Notes under the pieces: generated by a model | The model's database searches: none | The model's input: the letters and a program-made list of their open reading frames with translations, nothing else | What the model was told of the DNA's origin: nothing | Shown here: positions 1 through 12,400 of the stretch, piece after piece | How the letters are laid out: every line of letters starts with the position of its first letter | Position numbering within the stretch: position 1 is the first letter of the stretch | Assembly (NCBI RefSeq): GCF_026151205.1 | Contig: NC_087081.1 | Location: forward strand, 8,675,246 to 8,739,245 | DNA length: 64,000 nt | Origin: Bolinopsis microptera | Taxonomy: Eukaryota > Ctenophora > Tentaculata > Lobata > Bolinopsidae | Direction of reading: 5' to 3' | Translations under genes and position numbers: made by a program

Positions 1-437
1 CTCAGGAACTATATGATCGAAACAAATTGCTGAGTTAAAGGAGTGGAACAATATGTGCTTGAGGGGTGCCTTATTGTATGCCTAGTATTACATGACTGTG
101 TAATATATACCAACGCTACATAAAATTAAGCAGTAATGAGAGAGAGAGAGAGAGAGAGAGCGATCCCCGTAACTCTTACCGTTTTCTTGCTCAAGCCATT
201 TTATGTAACATTTGTGGTACAAAACCATCAATTAAACCACTCACCACCGGCCGATTTAAAAAAATTTGCTTATGGGCTTCATCAGAGTTTTGTCGGCACT
301 ATACCGAAAAAACCAGTCCCGTAACTCTTACCGTTTTTTTTTGTATAACCGTTCGGAAATTACACACGCACAGACGATCAGACACACACACACATTCTGA
401 GATTATTGTTTCTGATAATATTTTCTTTACGTAACAG

Positions 438-476
438 GGGGAGTACCAGTGCAGAACTCAGAGTAAACTATCCAAC
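438..476 (+). CDS. Possible upstream Ig exon (F-strand end)
   Basis: After a TAACAG acceptor the sequence reads GEYQCRTQSKLSN, the end of an Ig domain including its second cysteine, and is followed by GTACAG. The end phase (0) does not match the phase needed by the exon at 730, so an exon between them is missing or one boundary is wrong. Confidence 0.4.
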
Positions 477-3400
477 GTACAGGGATCAGCCAACGTTTTT
501 ATGCGAGGTTAATCGCATTTTTTATCGCACTTTAGCTGTCTGACTGCATTTATTAACTGTCCTATTAAATTAAATAGTTGCTGCAAATTCTTCTAAACTT
601 ACAATATTAGAATCGTGATTGGTGACTACAGTTCTTTTGTAATCTTATTCGGACAAAAGTCGCGTGTTACCTAGCACTGTCAACCTCCGGTTAAAGGTCG
701 CCCTGGCAACCAACCCCCTAACTCCTCAGACATACCACAACTAAAGAACACCACATCACGGGCAGTGTTGGTCCAGCAGGGAGGGCAGGCTAGGTTCAGT
801 GTGGATATTACTCTACTTTCTCCTCGAAAATCATCGGAATTTTCCATATCCTGGTCTAGAGACGGTGAGTGGTTTTTGTTCGTTTGTTTGTGTGTTTGTT
901 CGTATGTGTATGTTCGTATTATTGTACGTTTGTTTGCACTGAATTAAGGGCATGACGACCGTTTATATTTGCTTGCGTCTTTAAAACTACCCCTTGTAAG
1001 TGTAGTGATGGGTGGTAGTAACTTTAGTAACATATAACTTTACTAAATACTTAATTAATAGTCAATACAGATAACTAAGGAGTAGGCTGTATAGTGTAGA
1101 TAGAGGATGAGTACAGCTGTTATCATTATGTTGAGCGATTGTACCAAACTAGCTTATTACAGTTAATCAGAGTTAAAAATACTGCAGAATACGTTAATTT
1201 ATAAAATTCTGCTCTCCAGACTCACCAGCCTTTCCATGATAGTAAAATGAACAATGATATTGATGAAATGAACAATGATATTGATAAAATGAACAATGAT
1301 ATTGACTATATCAGCCATTAAATCAGCAACATCTGCTCCCTGGCCCCTTACTTACATATCGATTATGAAACTAACATCACACCATATTTGAGATTATATA
1401 CGTTTAATAACGTACCAAAACCTCTGTATGTGTACACACCTGCTTACTAATTAGCAAACAGTAATGTCACGTGACGTTTCACGTGATGTTAAGGGTGTTT
1501 ATCATCACATACTGCACATCTGTTATATCTGTTAGCTAACAGATATTTGGGATTACCATCGACCATGTTAAAATTGTGGTGCCACCTGGTGAGTATTATT
1601 ATAGAGGGCACATAATTGCAACTAAATTGAGCATTTACAGTTTAACAAAGTACCCTGTAGCTTAAATTATGTAACATCAACACTTTATAGTGTGTACCTG
1701 ATGACGGATGACCTGATCTCTAGGAAGCTTTGTATAGTTTAGATCCGTTACAATATAGTTTAGATCCGTTAGAATATAGTTTAGATCCGTTAGAATATAG
1801 TTTAGATCCGTTACAATATAGTTTAGATCCGTTAGAATATAGTTTAGATCCGTTAGAATATAGTTTAGGTCAGTTGGAAATGTACGGATAAATGGTCCTT
1901 ATGATCAGGTTTTTGTCTTATTCTTCTAAATCCTCTCGATCGGGAAGTTCACTGGCATATTGAATAAGACAGTCAATGAGAGACACACTACTCACATTTC
2001 TTCAGATGACATAAAAGCTAGAAAGAACATCTTATGTCTAGAAACAGTTATACAATCACTCTAAACATAAAGAACACATCATTTTACAAAAAACACATTA
2101 TTTTACTCCGCAAGAGTTTGCTTATCTAAGATGAGAGTAAAATAATCATAATATTACTTGTAACTCCACGACGTACAACGCAGTGTGTTGCATATAAAAC
2201 ATGCGTATAGTGACCCTGAAACTGTTGTGCCAGCGCGCTGATTGAACTACCTTATATGGCATAAACTATATCTGTCTCGGGTTATGGTCACCTCATATTA
2301 CATTATGATTAACATTATTAGAACATATAACGGGATAGTATTATAGTATTATAGTATATCATAGTATTATCTAATATTAGTATTAGAATATACTGCATGG
2401 ATTTACAGTATCTAACTTGTTAGGGACTAGCTGGTAGATGAGCATTCAACTTTTACACATGTGAGGCCGCTCAGTGGGATCATCCCCATTAAAACCACAT
2501 AACCCCACGTATTTGACCTCTATACTACGCCCCTACTTAATTTAACTTAAACTTTAAGTATGGGCGTGGAGGTACCTGGGGTTATGTGGTAAAATACGTG
2601 GGGTAATTATGTGGTTTTGATAACAGGAGAATAATCATTTACCATTACACATATTGTTGTACCAGACAAAGCGGCCCATCAAAGAAGAACTCTTTATAAT
2701 AATAGTGACTGAGCATACTCATAGCTCTGTGTGTGAGCAAACCTCGACCGTTTTAGTGTGACATAATTACATACATGAATGAATGAATTGAATGAATGGA
2801 TGAATGAATTAAGCTAAATAAGGCTATATGAAGGTCTGTTAGGCTATATTAACCTACATTAACCTACATTAACATTTTAACCTAATATTGCGATGTATAA
2901 CCTACACAGCAGTATGCACGTTATAACTTTGACTCAAAGCGATTGGCAACCTTTTAAATGACTATTAAGTGTATCAAGGTGCCAGTCAGCCTTCCCTCTA
3001 TTTTTAATATTGTACGTGACTAAGATTTGTACGTGACGGTTGTGGAGACGGTTAAAATTTAACCGATAATCTGAGGATTATTCCAGAATTAAATTATGTA
3101 ATATTAAATATAATCATACTGTTTAAAAATTATTTTAGTCAGTGACATGTTCTACTAAGAGTAGGTACTGTAATGTCACTAATGTTGCTGTTAACAATAC
3201 TTTCAAATAGCATTAAACCCGTTTATTAGCAGCGACATTTGTGCGTTCATTTTACAACAAAATTGTTATTCTCCTTCAAGTAGTTTACAACTTGTTAAGT
3301 TTTCAAGTCCTTATACTTCCCAGGATATAAACTGTTTCCTCTACCCAGGATATAAACTGTTTCCTCTACCCAGGATATAAACTGTTTCCTCTACCCAGGA

Positions 3401-6400
3401 TATAAACTGTTTCCTCTACCCAGGATATAAACTGTTTCCTCTACCCAGGATATAAACTTTTTCCTCTACCCAGGATATAAACTGTTTCCTCTACCCAGGA
3501 TATAAACTGTTTCATCTACCCAGGATATAAACTGTTTCCTCTACCCAGGATATAAACTGTTTCCTCTACCCAGGATATAAACTGTTTCCTCTACCCAGGA
3601 TATAAACTGTTTCCTCTACCCAGGATATAAACTGTTTCCTCTACCCAGGATATAAACTGTTTCCTCTACCCAGGATATAAACTGTTTCCTCTACCCAGGA
3701 TATAAACTGTTTCCTCTACCCAGGGTATAAACTGTTTCCTCTACCCAGGATATAAACTGTTTCCTCTACCCAGGATATAAACTGTTTCCTCTGCCCAGGA
3801 TATAAACTGTTTCCTCTGCCCAGGATATAAACTGTTTCCTCTACCCAGGATATAAACTGTTTCCTCTACCCAGGATATAAACTGTTTCCTCTACCCAGGA
3901 TATAAACTGTTTCCTCTACCCAGGATATAAACTGTTTCCTCTACCCAGGATATAAACTGTTTCCTCTACCCAGGATATAAACTGTTTCCTCTACCCAGGA
4001 TATAAACTGTTTCCTCTACCCAGGATATAAACTGTTTCCTCTACCCAGGATATAAACTGTTTCCTCTACCCAGGATATAAACTGTTTCCTCCACCCAGGA
4101 TATAAACTGTTTCCTCCACCCAGGATATAAACTGTTTCCTCTACCCAGGATATAAACTGTTTCCTCTACCCAGGATATAAACTGTTTCCTCTACCCAGGA
4201 TATAAACTGTTTCCTCTACCCAGGATATAAACTGTTTCCTCTACCCAGGATATAAACTGTTTCCTCTACCCAGTATATCAACTGTTTCCTCTACCCAGGA
4301 TATAAACTGTTTCCTCTACCCAGGATATAAACTGTTTCCTCTACCCAGGATATAAACTGTTTCCTCTACCCAGGATATAAACTGTTTCCTCTACCCAGGA
4401 TATAAACTGTTTCCTCTACCCAGGAGATGAGATACAAGAGTACGACACCAGATACCAGTTCCTGGACAACAGCAAAACTCTCAAAATACTCAGTACTGAT
4501 CTGGTACGTGGTCATTTAATTTAGCTAGATTAATTAATAGTTAATTAGTTAATTACAGTCTTCAGCACGGCTGAATGACAATTGACAATGCTAAGCTGCA
4601 TACTTAAACCATATGTAAGGGATTTGGCTTGATCCGCGTATTCACGATCGGTTGCGCTTGCTGTAAAGGTGTCATGTAGAGATCTACTACTGCTACTATG
4701 TCGGAACTAAGTCCGATCTACGCCAGATAACCCCCTCCATATATCCATGTCCCGCATCAGGGTTCGCAGTTCCTCTTTAGAGTTTGTCCCAACTTCCTTC
4801 AGTAACATAGACAAGTAGCTTTGTCTTGGTCGGCCTTGCTGTGCTCTACCATGCATAGGTTCCCATAAGACTAAATCACTGGCAAGTAGCTTAGGATGTC
4901 TGATGCAGTGTCTACTGTCTCGTAGAGATCTTTCATATATAAATTATAACGTAAGCCATTTTTGACCATTTCAAAGCCCCCACTTCTCCGTAAGCCATTT
5001 TATAAATATTTACTGTGTAGAAATAACACTAAAATTGTTATTTAGTTTGGCTAACTTACCTTCACACTTTATGTTGCAGCGTATACACGTAACTTGATAT
5101 ACGAAACTGTTCTAAAATTTAGCTATGAAACTATCCTAAATGGAGCAAATCTGAAAAACGGTTTTTAAGTGGTCCGCAAAGCGATATTATACACTTGGCA
5201 AACGTAATATGTGAAATGGTTATAAAGTCCTGATTATGGTCTTTATAGTCGTGAATATAGTCTCTATAGTCGTGAATATAGTCTCTATAGTCCTGAATAT
5301 AGTATCTATAGTTGTGAATATAGTCCCTATAGTCCTGAATATATTCTCTATAGTCCTGAATATAGTCTCTATAGTCCTGAATATAGTCTCTATAGTTGTG
5401 AATATAGTCCCTATAGTCCTGAATATATTCTCTATAGTCCTGAATATAGTCTCTATAGTCCTGAATATAGTCTCTATAGTCCTGAATATAGTCTCTATAG
5501 TCGTGAATATAGTCTCTATAGTCCTGAATACAGTCTCTATAGTCATGAATATAGTCTCTATAGTCCTGAATATAGTCTCTATAGTCCTGAATATATTCTC
5601 TATAGTCCTGAATATAGTCTCTATAGTCCTGAATATAGTCTTTATATAATAATAGTCTCAGCAGTATAACTTAGACCTACAAGATCTGATGAAGTTCGTT
5701 AATTAACACCACTTCAACAAGAGTATACTGATCATGATGCTACTATTTGTTGGGAGCTTTACATGTAAACGTGTACATGTGGATTAGTCGTGAGTTTCAG
5801 GAAATATGAAGAGTTTTAGTGTATAAAATAAAGTATAAACAGTAAAAATAATATGAACCACTGGTACAAGATTCTAGAAAATAAAAGAATGTTGTTGTCC
5901 TCAGGTATGTACTATTCTTTCCGTATTCTTTTACATTTTTTAGTCTCACATGTTACTATATTACAAATTCCCTATTAACATAGCTAGCTGATAGTTGCAT
6001 CATAGACGTATAAAGTCCAACTCGATAAAAATATCATCAAACATTTAATATGTAGCAAATAGCAATAGAACTGAACTGGCATCAATAATTTATGTTATGG
6101 CATCAATAATTTATGTTATACTATCACGGGTCATATTAAAGAATTCGACACATAAATTCGACACAGGTAGCAATAAACAGAATGTAGTATAAACCACAAC
6201 ATGAACGTCTCAATGTACTCTAAAAGAACGGAATGAACCAAATAAAGCGTCCATCACAACTAACAACCTCAATCTCCTCTACACTACCCACGAGCTGGTC
6301 TATGAGCAGAGACACAGCAGCCGTATCTGAGATAGAAATAGGAAGAGTAATAGTAGAGTCCAACAAAGCAGAGCTGGAGAAGCCAGCTGAGCCCACGTTA

Positions 6401-9400
6401 ACAGGGTACTTATGTGGGGAGTTGAAGGTGTTTAACATCAGGGGGTTACACTTGAACTCTTCTCCCGCCAGCAGTGTAGGCCAGATCCCCACTCTTTTCA
6501 CTTGTCTCATCTTCTCGAAAACGCTTGCGGAGTAAACCCGGTCAGTGTTAGCAAAGTGTACAACCCCACCTGTGAAGTTGCCCGGGTGAGACCTCATGAA
6601 CTGTAGAGCTGTGTTTCTCAGTCCGTTACACAAGTTGCCACTCCGTACCCGGCCCTCACTGCTCAGGTGGTAGTGTGGAATGTGGCATGTGGCCAGGAAA
6701 TCCTTGACACGTGGTGTCCTCCCGTACTGTTCCACCACTATCCACTGTAGGTTGGAGATACCGGAGAGGGATTGGGAGAGGATGGTTAGTTCAGCTAGTT
6801 GGGTGGGGCGTGTGTAGATGGGGGTTATTATGTAGAGAGGAGTCTTGCTTTCTTCATCTGAGGTATCGGAACATGAGAGGAATTATGGTGATTTGTTTCT
6901 TTGACCCATTAGGGACGATAGGGTCGTTTACGACCCACCTTTTCTAGAGGCTATAGAGGACAAACCATAATACTAAACGCAACGAATCTTTCGCACATAA
7001 GCTCAAAATTTATTGGGCTACATTATTGACTTTCCAGTCGAGACCCAATTAATTACTAACAACTAAATAATTAGGCTAATTAGTCGTCATAATTGGAAAA
7101 TATTTCACTTTACTTCTTGCCTTGGTTGAGGACAAAATAGTTGCGGGCAACGATTTCCTTGAGACATATGAAAAGCCCGTGATAATCAGATGTTCACAAA
7201 CAGAGCTAGACGCTGTTTACTAACTGCGGTCGCATACGACCCACTCGTCCGGGTCGCAAACGACCCATCACGGTTTTTCGGCTTTAACTTCTGAAACAAA
7301 GACGTTAGGATAAAATAAAAACTGTAGCATAAGTTAAAAACATATGGTCAATACTGTGTAACTCTACCCTTTAAAAATAAAGAATTTGGGTCATTAACGA
7401 CCCACTCGGCTCACTTGCTTATTACTACATATGTCCATGTAACTTCTTGAATTCAGCCTAAAGCATGACATCATAAGTTCAAAATCGCCTCTCAGCAAGT
7501 GATAATCATCATAAACTGCGAAAAATCGGTTAAATGGGTCATTAGCGACCCACTAGGACCACAAAATTGATTAATTAAATATAATGTTGTCAAACTTTTA
7601 CAAATATTAGTATAAAAACATGTTATATCTTGGTCATTACTCCTGTACGTTGATTTAACTTTTAAAATCGATCAACTGGGTCAATAACGACCCACTCGGA
7701 AGTTGAACCACCTCATCAATTATTATCAGTATCATGCTGTTCCACCATCAAGAAAGACACTCGTAGGTCTTAATTCCACGCAAACCACGGGTGGCTGACT
7801 ACTAGCCCTTCTGAGATCCAGGGCCAACTGAAGGGCCGTCATCACTCATCAAAGAGCTGCGAGAATAACACTACTGCATATGCCTGGAGTTGCGTCCTGA
7901 CTATAATACTATGGTGCGTGGAAATCTGTACCGAAAGGACCGTGGCCGTGCCGCAAAAGAAAAGGAATCGGCCTTCGTTCCTAACTTGCTAGGTAATAGC
8001 CATGCTGTTGTTGTTGCTTATTAGATTCTGTTACCTTTTTCGTCAATTTCGAATCTTGGTAAACGACCTGCTACAACCCACCGCTTGAGACCCAGGGTCC
8101 CACGGTGATCAGATCATGTCACTCAAGAAAAATCCCCTGAACGAAGTATACGAGATATCATGTAACCTTGGGTAAATACTGAAAGACGAGTGGTCAAATT
8201 GCATATTCTAATCCAACATGCCAATATGTTTTTTTCATTCCTAGAAAGTACGAGAATAACTAAACAACTGCTGCATTCAGATGGCTACATCTACAGCTCT
8301 GTGAAGAAGGACAAGGAAAAAGCTCCCCCCCCCCCCCATTTGGCTGGCGGTGCTGCAACCTGCAATCTCTCAGACAACTACCTCGTTTTGGGTAACAAAC
8401 CCCGCAACAACGAGGCAGCTTTCAAAACGAAAACAAGTATTACGTAATCGGCTGAGAGGGAGGGGAGTTTCCAAATGATTAAGCTTGTGTAATTTTGACA
8501 TAATAGCTATGTGGTGGGGGGGGGGGGGGGCGTAAAAATTGTCCAATAAGTGATTACGTAATATATGAACGGCCCCTAAGAAGTAAAGAAAGGGAGCTGC
8601 GAAGAGAGTAGATGCAGCCATCTGAAATCTGAATCCAGCAGTTGTATACAATGTATAGTTCTTCTTGGACGTTCTAGGAATCGGGAAAAGATAGGCATGT
8701 TGTTTGCTGTCTCACGACATTACGGTCATGTACTAACAGCTGATAAACTCACCTACCTATCAATCCAATTCTGCCCATTATTCGTCAGTCATTGGGTGAC
8801 GCGATCTGCAGATTACCGTGAGACTCCAGATCTCAGAAGGGCTAGTAGTCAGCCACCCGTGGTTTGCGTGGAATTAAGACCTACGAGTGTCTTTCTTGAT
8901 GGTAGAACAACATGATACTGATAATTAATGTCGTGGTTCAACTTCCGAGTGGGTCGTTATTGACCCAGTTGATCGATTTTAAAATTTAAATCAACGTACA
9001 GGAGTAATGACCAAGATATAACATGTTTTTATACTAATATTTGTAAAAGTCTGTCAACATTATATTTAATTAATCAATTCTGTGGTCTTAGTGGGTCGCT
9101 AATGACCCATTTAACCGATTTTTCGCAGTTTATGATGATTATCACTTGCTGAGAGGCGATTTTGAACTTATGATGTCATGCTTTAGGCTGAATTCAAGAA
9201 GTTACATGGACATATGTAGTAATAAGCAAGTGAGCCGAGTGGGTCGTTAATGACCCAAATTCTTTATTTTTAAAATGTTAGAGTCACACAGTATTGACCA
9301 TATGTTTTTAACTTATGCTTTTTATTTTATTTTATCCTAACGTCTTTGTTTCAGAAGTTAAAGCCGAAAAACCGTGATGGGTCGTTTGCGACCCGTACGA

Positions 9401-12400
9401 GTGGGTCGTATGCGACCATAGCTGTATCTTTTAAAGTAAACGAGATACAGATTAGCTTTTTTGGATATCTCATTTTTGCTGTAAAGTGACCTAGTGTGTT
9501 AAACGGCATCAAAATCGGCAAACTTTAAAACTCGTCGTCCCTAATGGGTTAAAATGCTTATAATTCAGGAATCCAGAATCATAATTTAGTCCTTATAAGG
9601 TAATGATTTTCAAAACACAACCAGCTGATTTGTAACAAGAAATCACTCCATCAGCTATTTTGTGCTAGAGAATGACTCACTATCAGCTAATTTGTGATAA
9701 CGAATTACTGATAAGTCATAGATACCAACTTACCTGTCCCCTGCTCTGCTTCACAAGTGTATCCGCACCACTTTACCGCATTCCTCTCTACTCTCCTGCA
9801 CTTCCCCACTTGCTTATCTGATAATCTCTTATCTGAATCTGTTATCGTGCAGTTCTCTAGCAGTACTGGCTGGAAATGTGTTATTATAGCCATGACATAT
9901 TTACTATCATTACTAGCACCTTCCTATTTGTTCAAATAAACACCTAAATGCACTAAAACAAATACTGGGGTCGACCATGATGTGGATTTAAAATGTTTCA
10001 CAGCACAAGCAGGTTCAGAACAAGCCGGTTCAGAAGAAGCCGGTTCAGAACAAGCAGGTTCAGAACAAGCAGGTTTAGAACAAGCAGTTTCCAAACAAGC
10101 AGGTTCAGAACAAGCAGGTTCAGAACAAGCAGGTTTAGAACAAGCAGGTTCAAGCACGTTCCAAACAAGCAGGTTCAGAACAATCAGGTTCAGAACAAGC
10201 AGGTTAAACACAAAAGAATAACCTGGTAGCCCCCCTCTCGACAGTCCTTCATCCTCCCCAGAGCAACATCACACGAGTTACCAGAACAAAGCAACTGCAG
10301 CGAGAGGAGAAATAAACCCTGCAAAACTAGTCTCATGTCTTGGATTACCCTGGTACAATAACGTGAAGTTATTGTGGGGATTTTGGAAATGTAACATGTC
10401 TGATACGGTGATGACGGGTGATGTATCGTCAAAAGTGTCAGATATATATATTGTTATAATTGTCAGATTGTTGTGGCGATTTTAGCGACACTTAAAGGAG
10501 TCGCCGTGAAGTCTTGACCCAGATCTCAAGAACGACCAGGACATAGGTTAATGTTTAGAGTGTGATGAAGGGGTAACTCATGACTGCCGGATTTTGTTCA
10601 TATGTTTTAGTTATCTAAATCAAATTCTAGAAGCAATACGACGACCGGATGCTGACAAACTTATATAAGAACAGCCAAAGAATGTCGGACTCCGAAACAC
10701 TGAACTCTGATAAGTCCATCAGTGTTAATTGAAATACTTAAATTTTCAACACTTTATTCAAATTGTTTATTCGACAAATCATCGCCGCTATTGTCTTATA
10801 TGCTAAGAATACGACCGCACTGATACAATATGGAGATACCAAGAATCTAGCTCCGCTGATTCGATTAACTAAAACTGTTAAAAACGATTCTGCGGAGGCT
10901 GTTGCAGAAGATTTACCACGGCAATTTATTTGCACGGAAATTGTAGCTGCATTGTGAGTCTTTGTTTCAGTGTTCTAATCATCACATCGTCCATTTTTAC
11001 CGCAACAGTCTGTGAGAAGCTCGAGGTTCAGGAGCAAGGAGATATTAAATATCCATGTCCCCCCCCCCCCCAGGCCCCCATGTTGAGGATCTTAAGGATT
11101 TACTGATGGCTTCAATGAAGAACACAATAGCTCTGACGGATGTTGTGAAAGGATTAGTGATAGATGTAGTCTCTAGCTGCTGCCAGGTTAAATCTTGCGG
11201 TGACATCACTCCTGCTCCTCCCGAGTTGTATACACGTTGTACTGCCAATAAAATAACTAGTTGATATGTTAGTAATATTACTGATTAATCAACCAATGAC
11301 CCCACAGTCGGAGGAAGGAGGGTACAGTGTAGAAGCGAGGAACAATAACGGTAGCAGCACCCTACATTTCTACCTCACTTTCTCCGGGAGGAGCAGTGCT
11401 CCTGTAGTTTATAATGTTGTAGCTCCTGACACACTGCTACAGGGCGAAACGGTTAGAGCTCACATTTACATCTTGCTTTACAAGTTTACAGTCGTTATTA
11501 TCATATTTACTAAGCTTCTGATGATTGTAAACTGCTGGTGCATTTTTTGTTTGGCTAAAAATTAAATGGTAAAATAGTGAAATAGAGGTGGTTGTGTTTA
11601 TCGATGATTGTCATGTTAGAGTAAAGTGACTACTGCAAGTAAAGCCCTGCAAACCCAAAACCACAAACTTATATCAAAATATTCAAACTATTCATACTAT
11701 TCAAACTATTCATACTATTCAAACTATTCATACTATTCAAACTATTCATACTATTCAAACTATTCGCACTATTTGCACTATTCAGGTGACCCTGTATTGC
11801 AGTGTGGGTGGTAACCCCGTCCCGAAGGTATCCTGGTACTTTGGTAACTCCCTCTTAACAACGAGGTAAGTGCGACGAAAAGTTGGCAGTAAAACGAGTT
11901 TTACGGAGGTCGGATGGTCAAAGGAAACAATGTAGATTAGTTAACATATGTTAACAAATATCATGTGGTTAATTAACATTCACCCAACCGCTCATTTTGG
12001 TAGTGTTACGATGAGAGAAATGAAGAGCTGAAGAGAATGTGAATTACGGAGATACGCTCGCCAGTCGCCACACATATTTAGACAAAAAGATTTAAGAAAA
12101 AATGATTGTTACGACTTTATAATTCAGAACATTGATTATCACTGAGATTCTCTTGTAGAAAGTAACTTTTTTCAGCTCAGTGGTAGTGTTATCTAACGTG
12201 ACGTCACGTGATAGCGGGAACTATGAATGTCGAGGATCCAACTCAATTGGCTCCGGCAGTGCCACCAGATATGTGAAGATTAGAGGTACTGAAACAGTCA
12301 AATTATTTCATGGTGTGGGTACTTAATCTGGTATTACTAGGGTTATTTTGTTGTTTATTATAGCTACAGTGTTCGGCGTTCGCATCTGAACATGGGTCAT

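Larger units (their letters stand above)
865..3320 (+). other. Ig gene intron 1, upstream part
   Basis: No coding sequence is supported. It holds a three-copy 24-bp repeat (about 1242-1310, AAATGAACAATGATATTGAT), TCACGTGA motifs near 1468-1492, a 20-bp minisatellite (1733-1868), a 129-bp hairpin (2491-2619) and AATG repeats near 2775-2810. Confidence 0.6.

Noticed and set aside
136-324. 62-codon ORF starting in a GA repeat
   Set aside because: The start lies in (GA)n and no family is recognisable; it overlaps the intron expected before the exon at 438.
3321-4423. CRISPR-like array of direct repeats
   Set aside because: Units are contiguous with no unique spacers, and the setting is a eukaryotic intron.
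5220-5649. Open frames of 108 and 137 codons on both strands
   Set aside because: They are readings of a 21-bp tandem repeat; a unit length divisible by three keeps frames open by chance.
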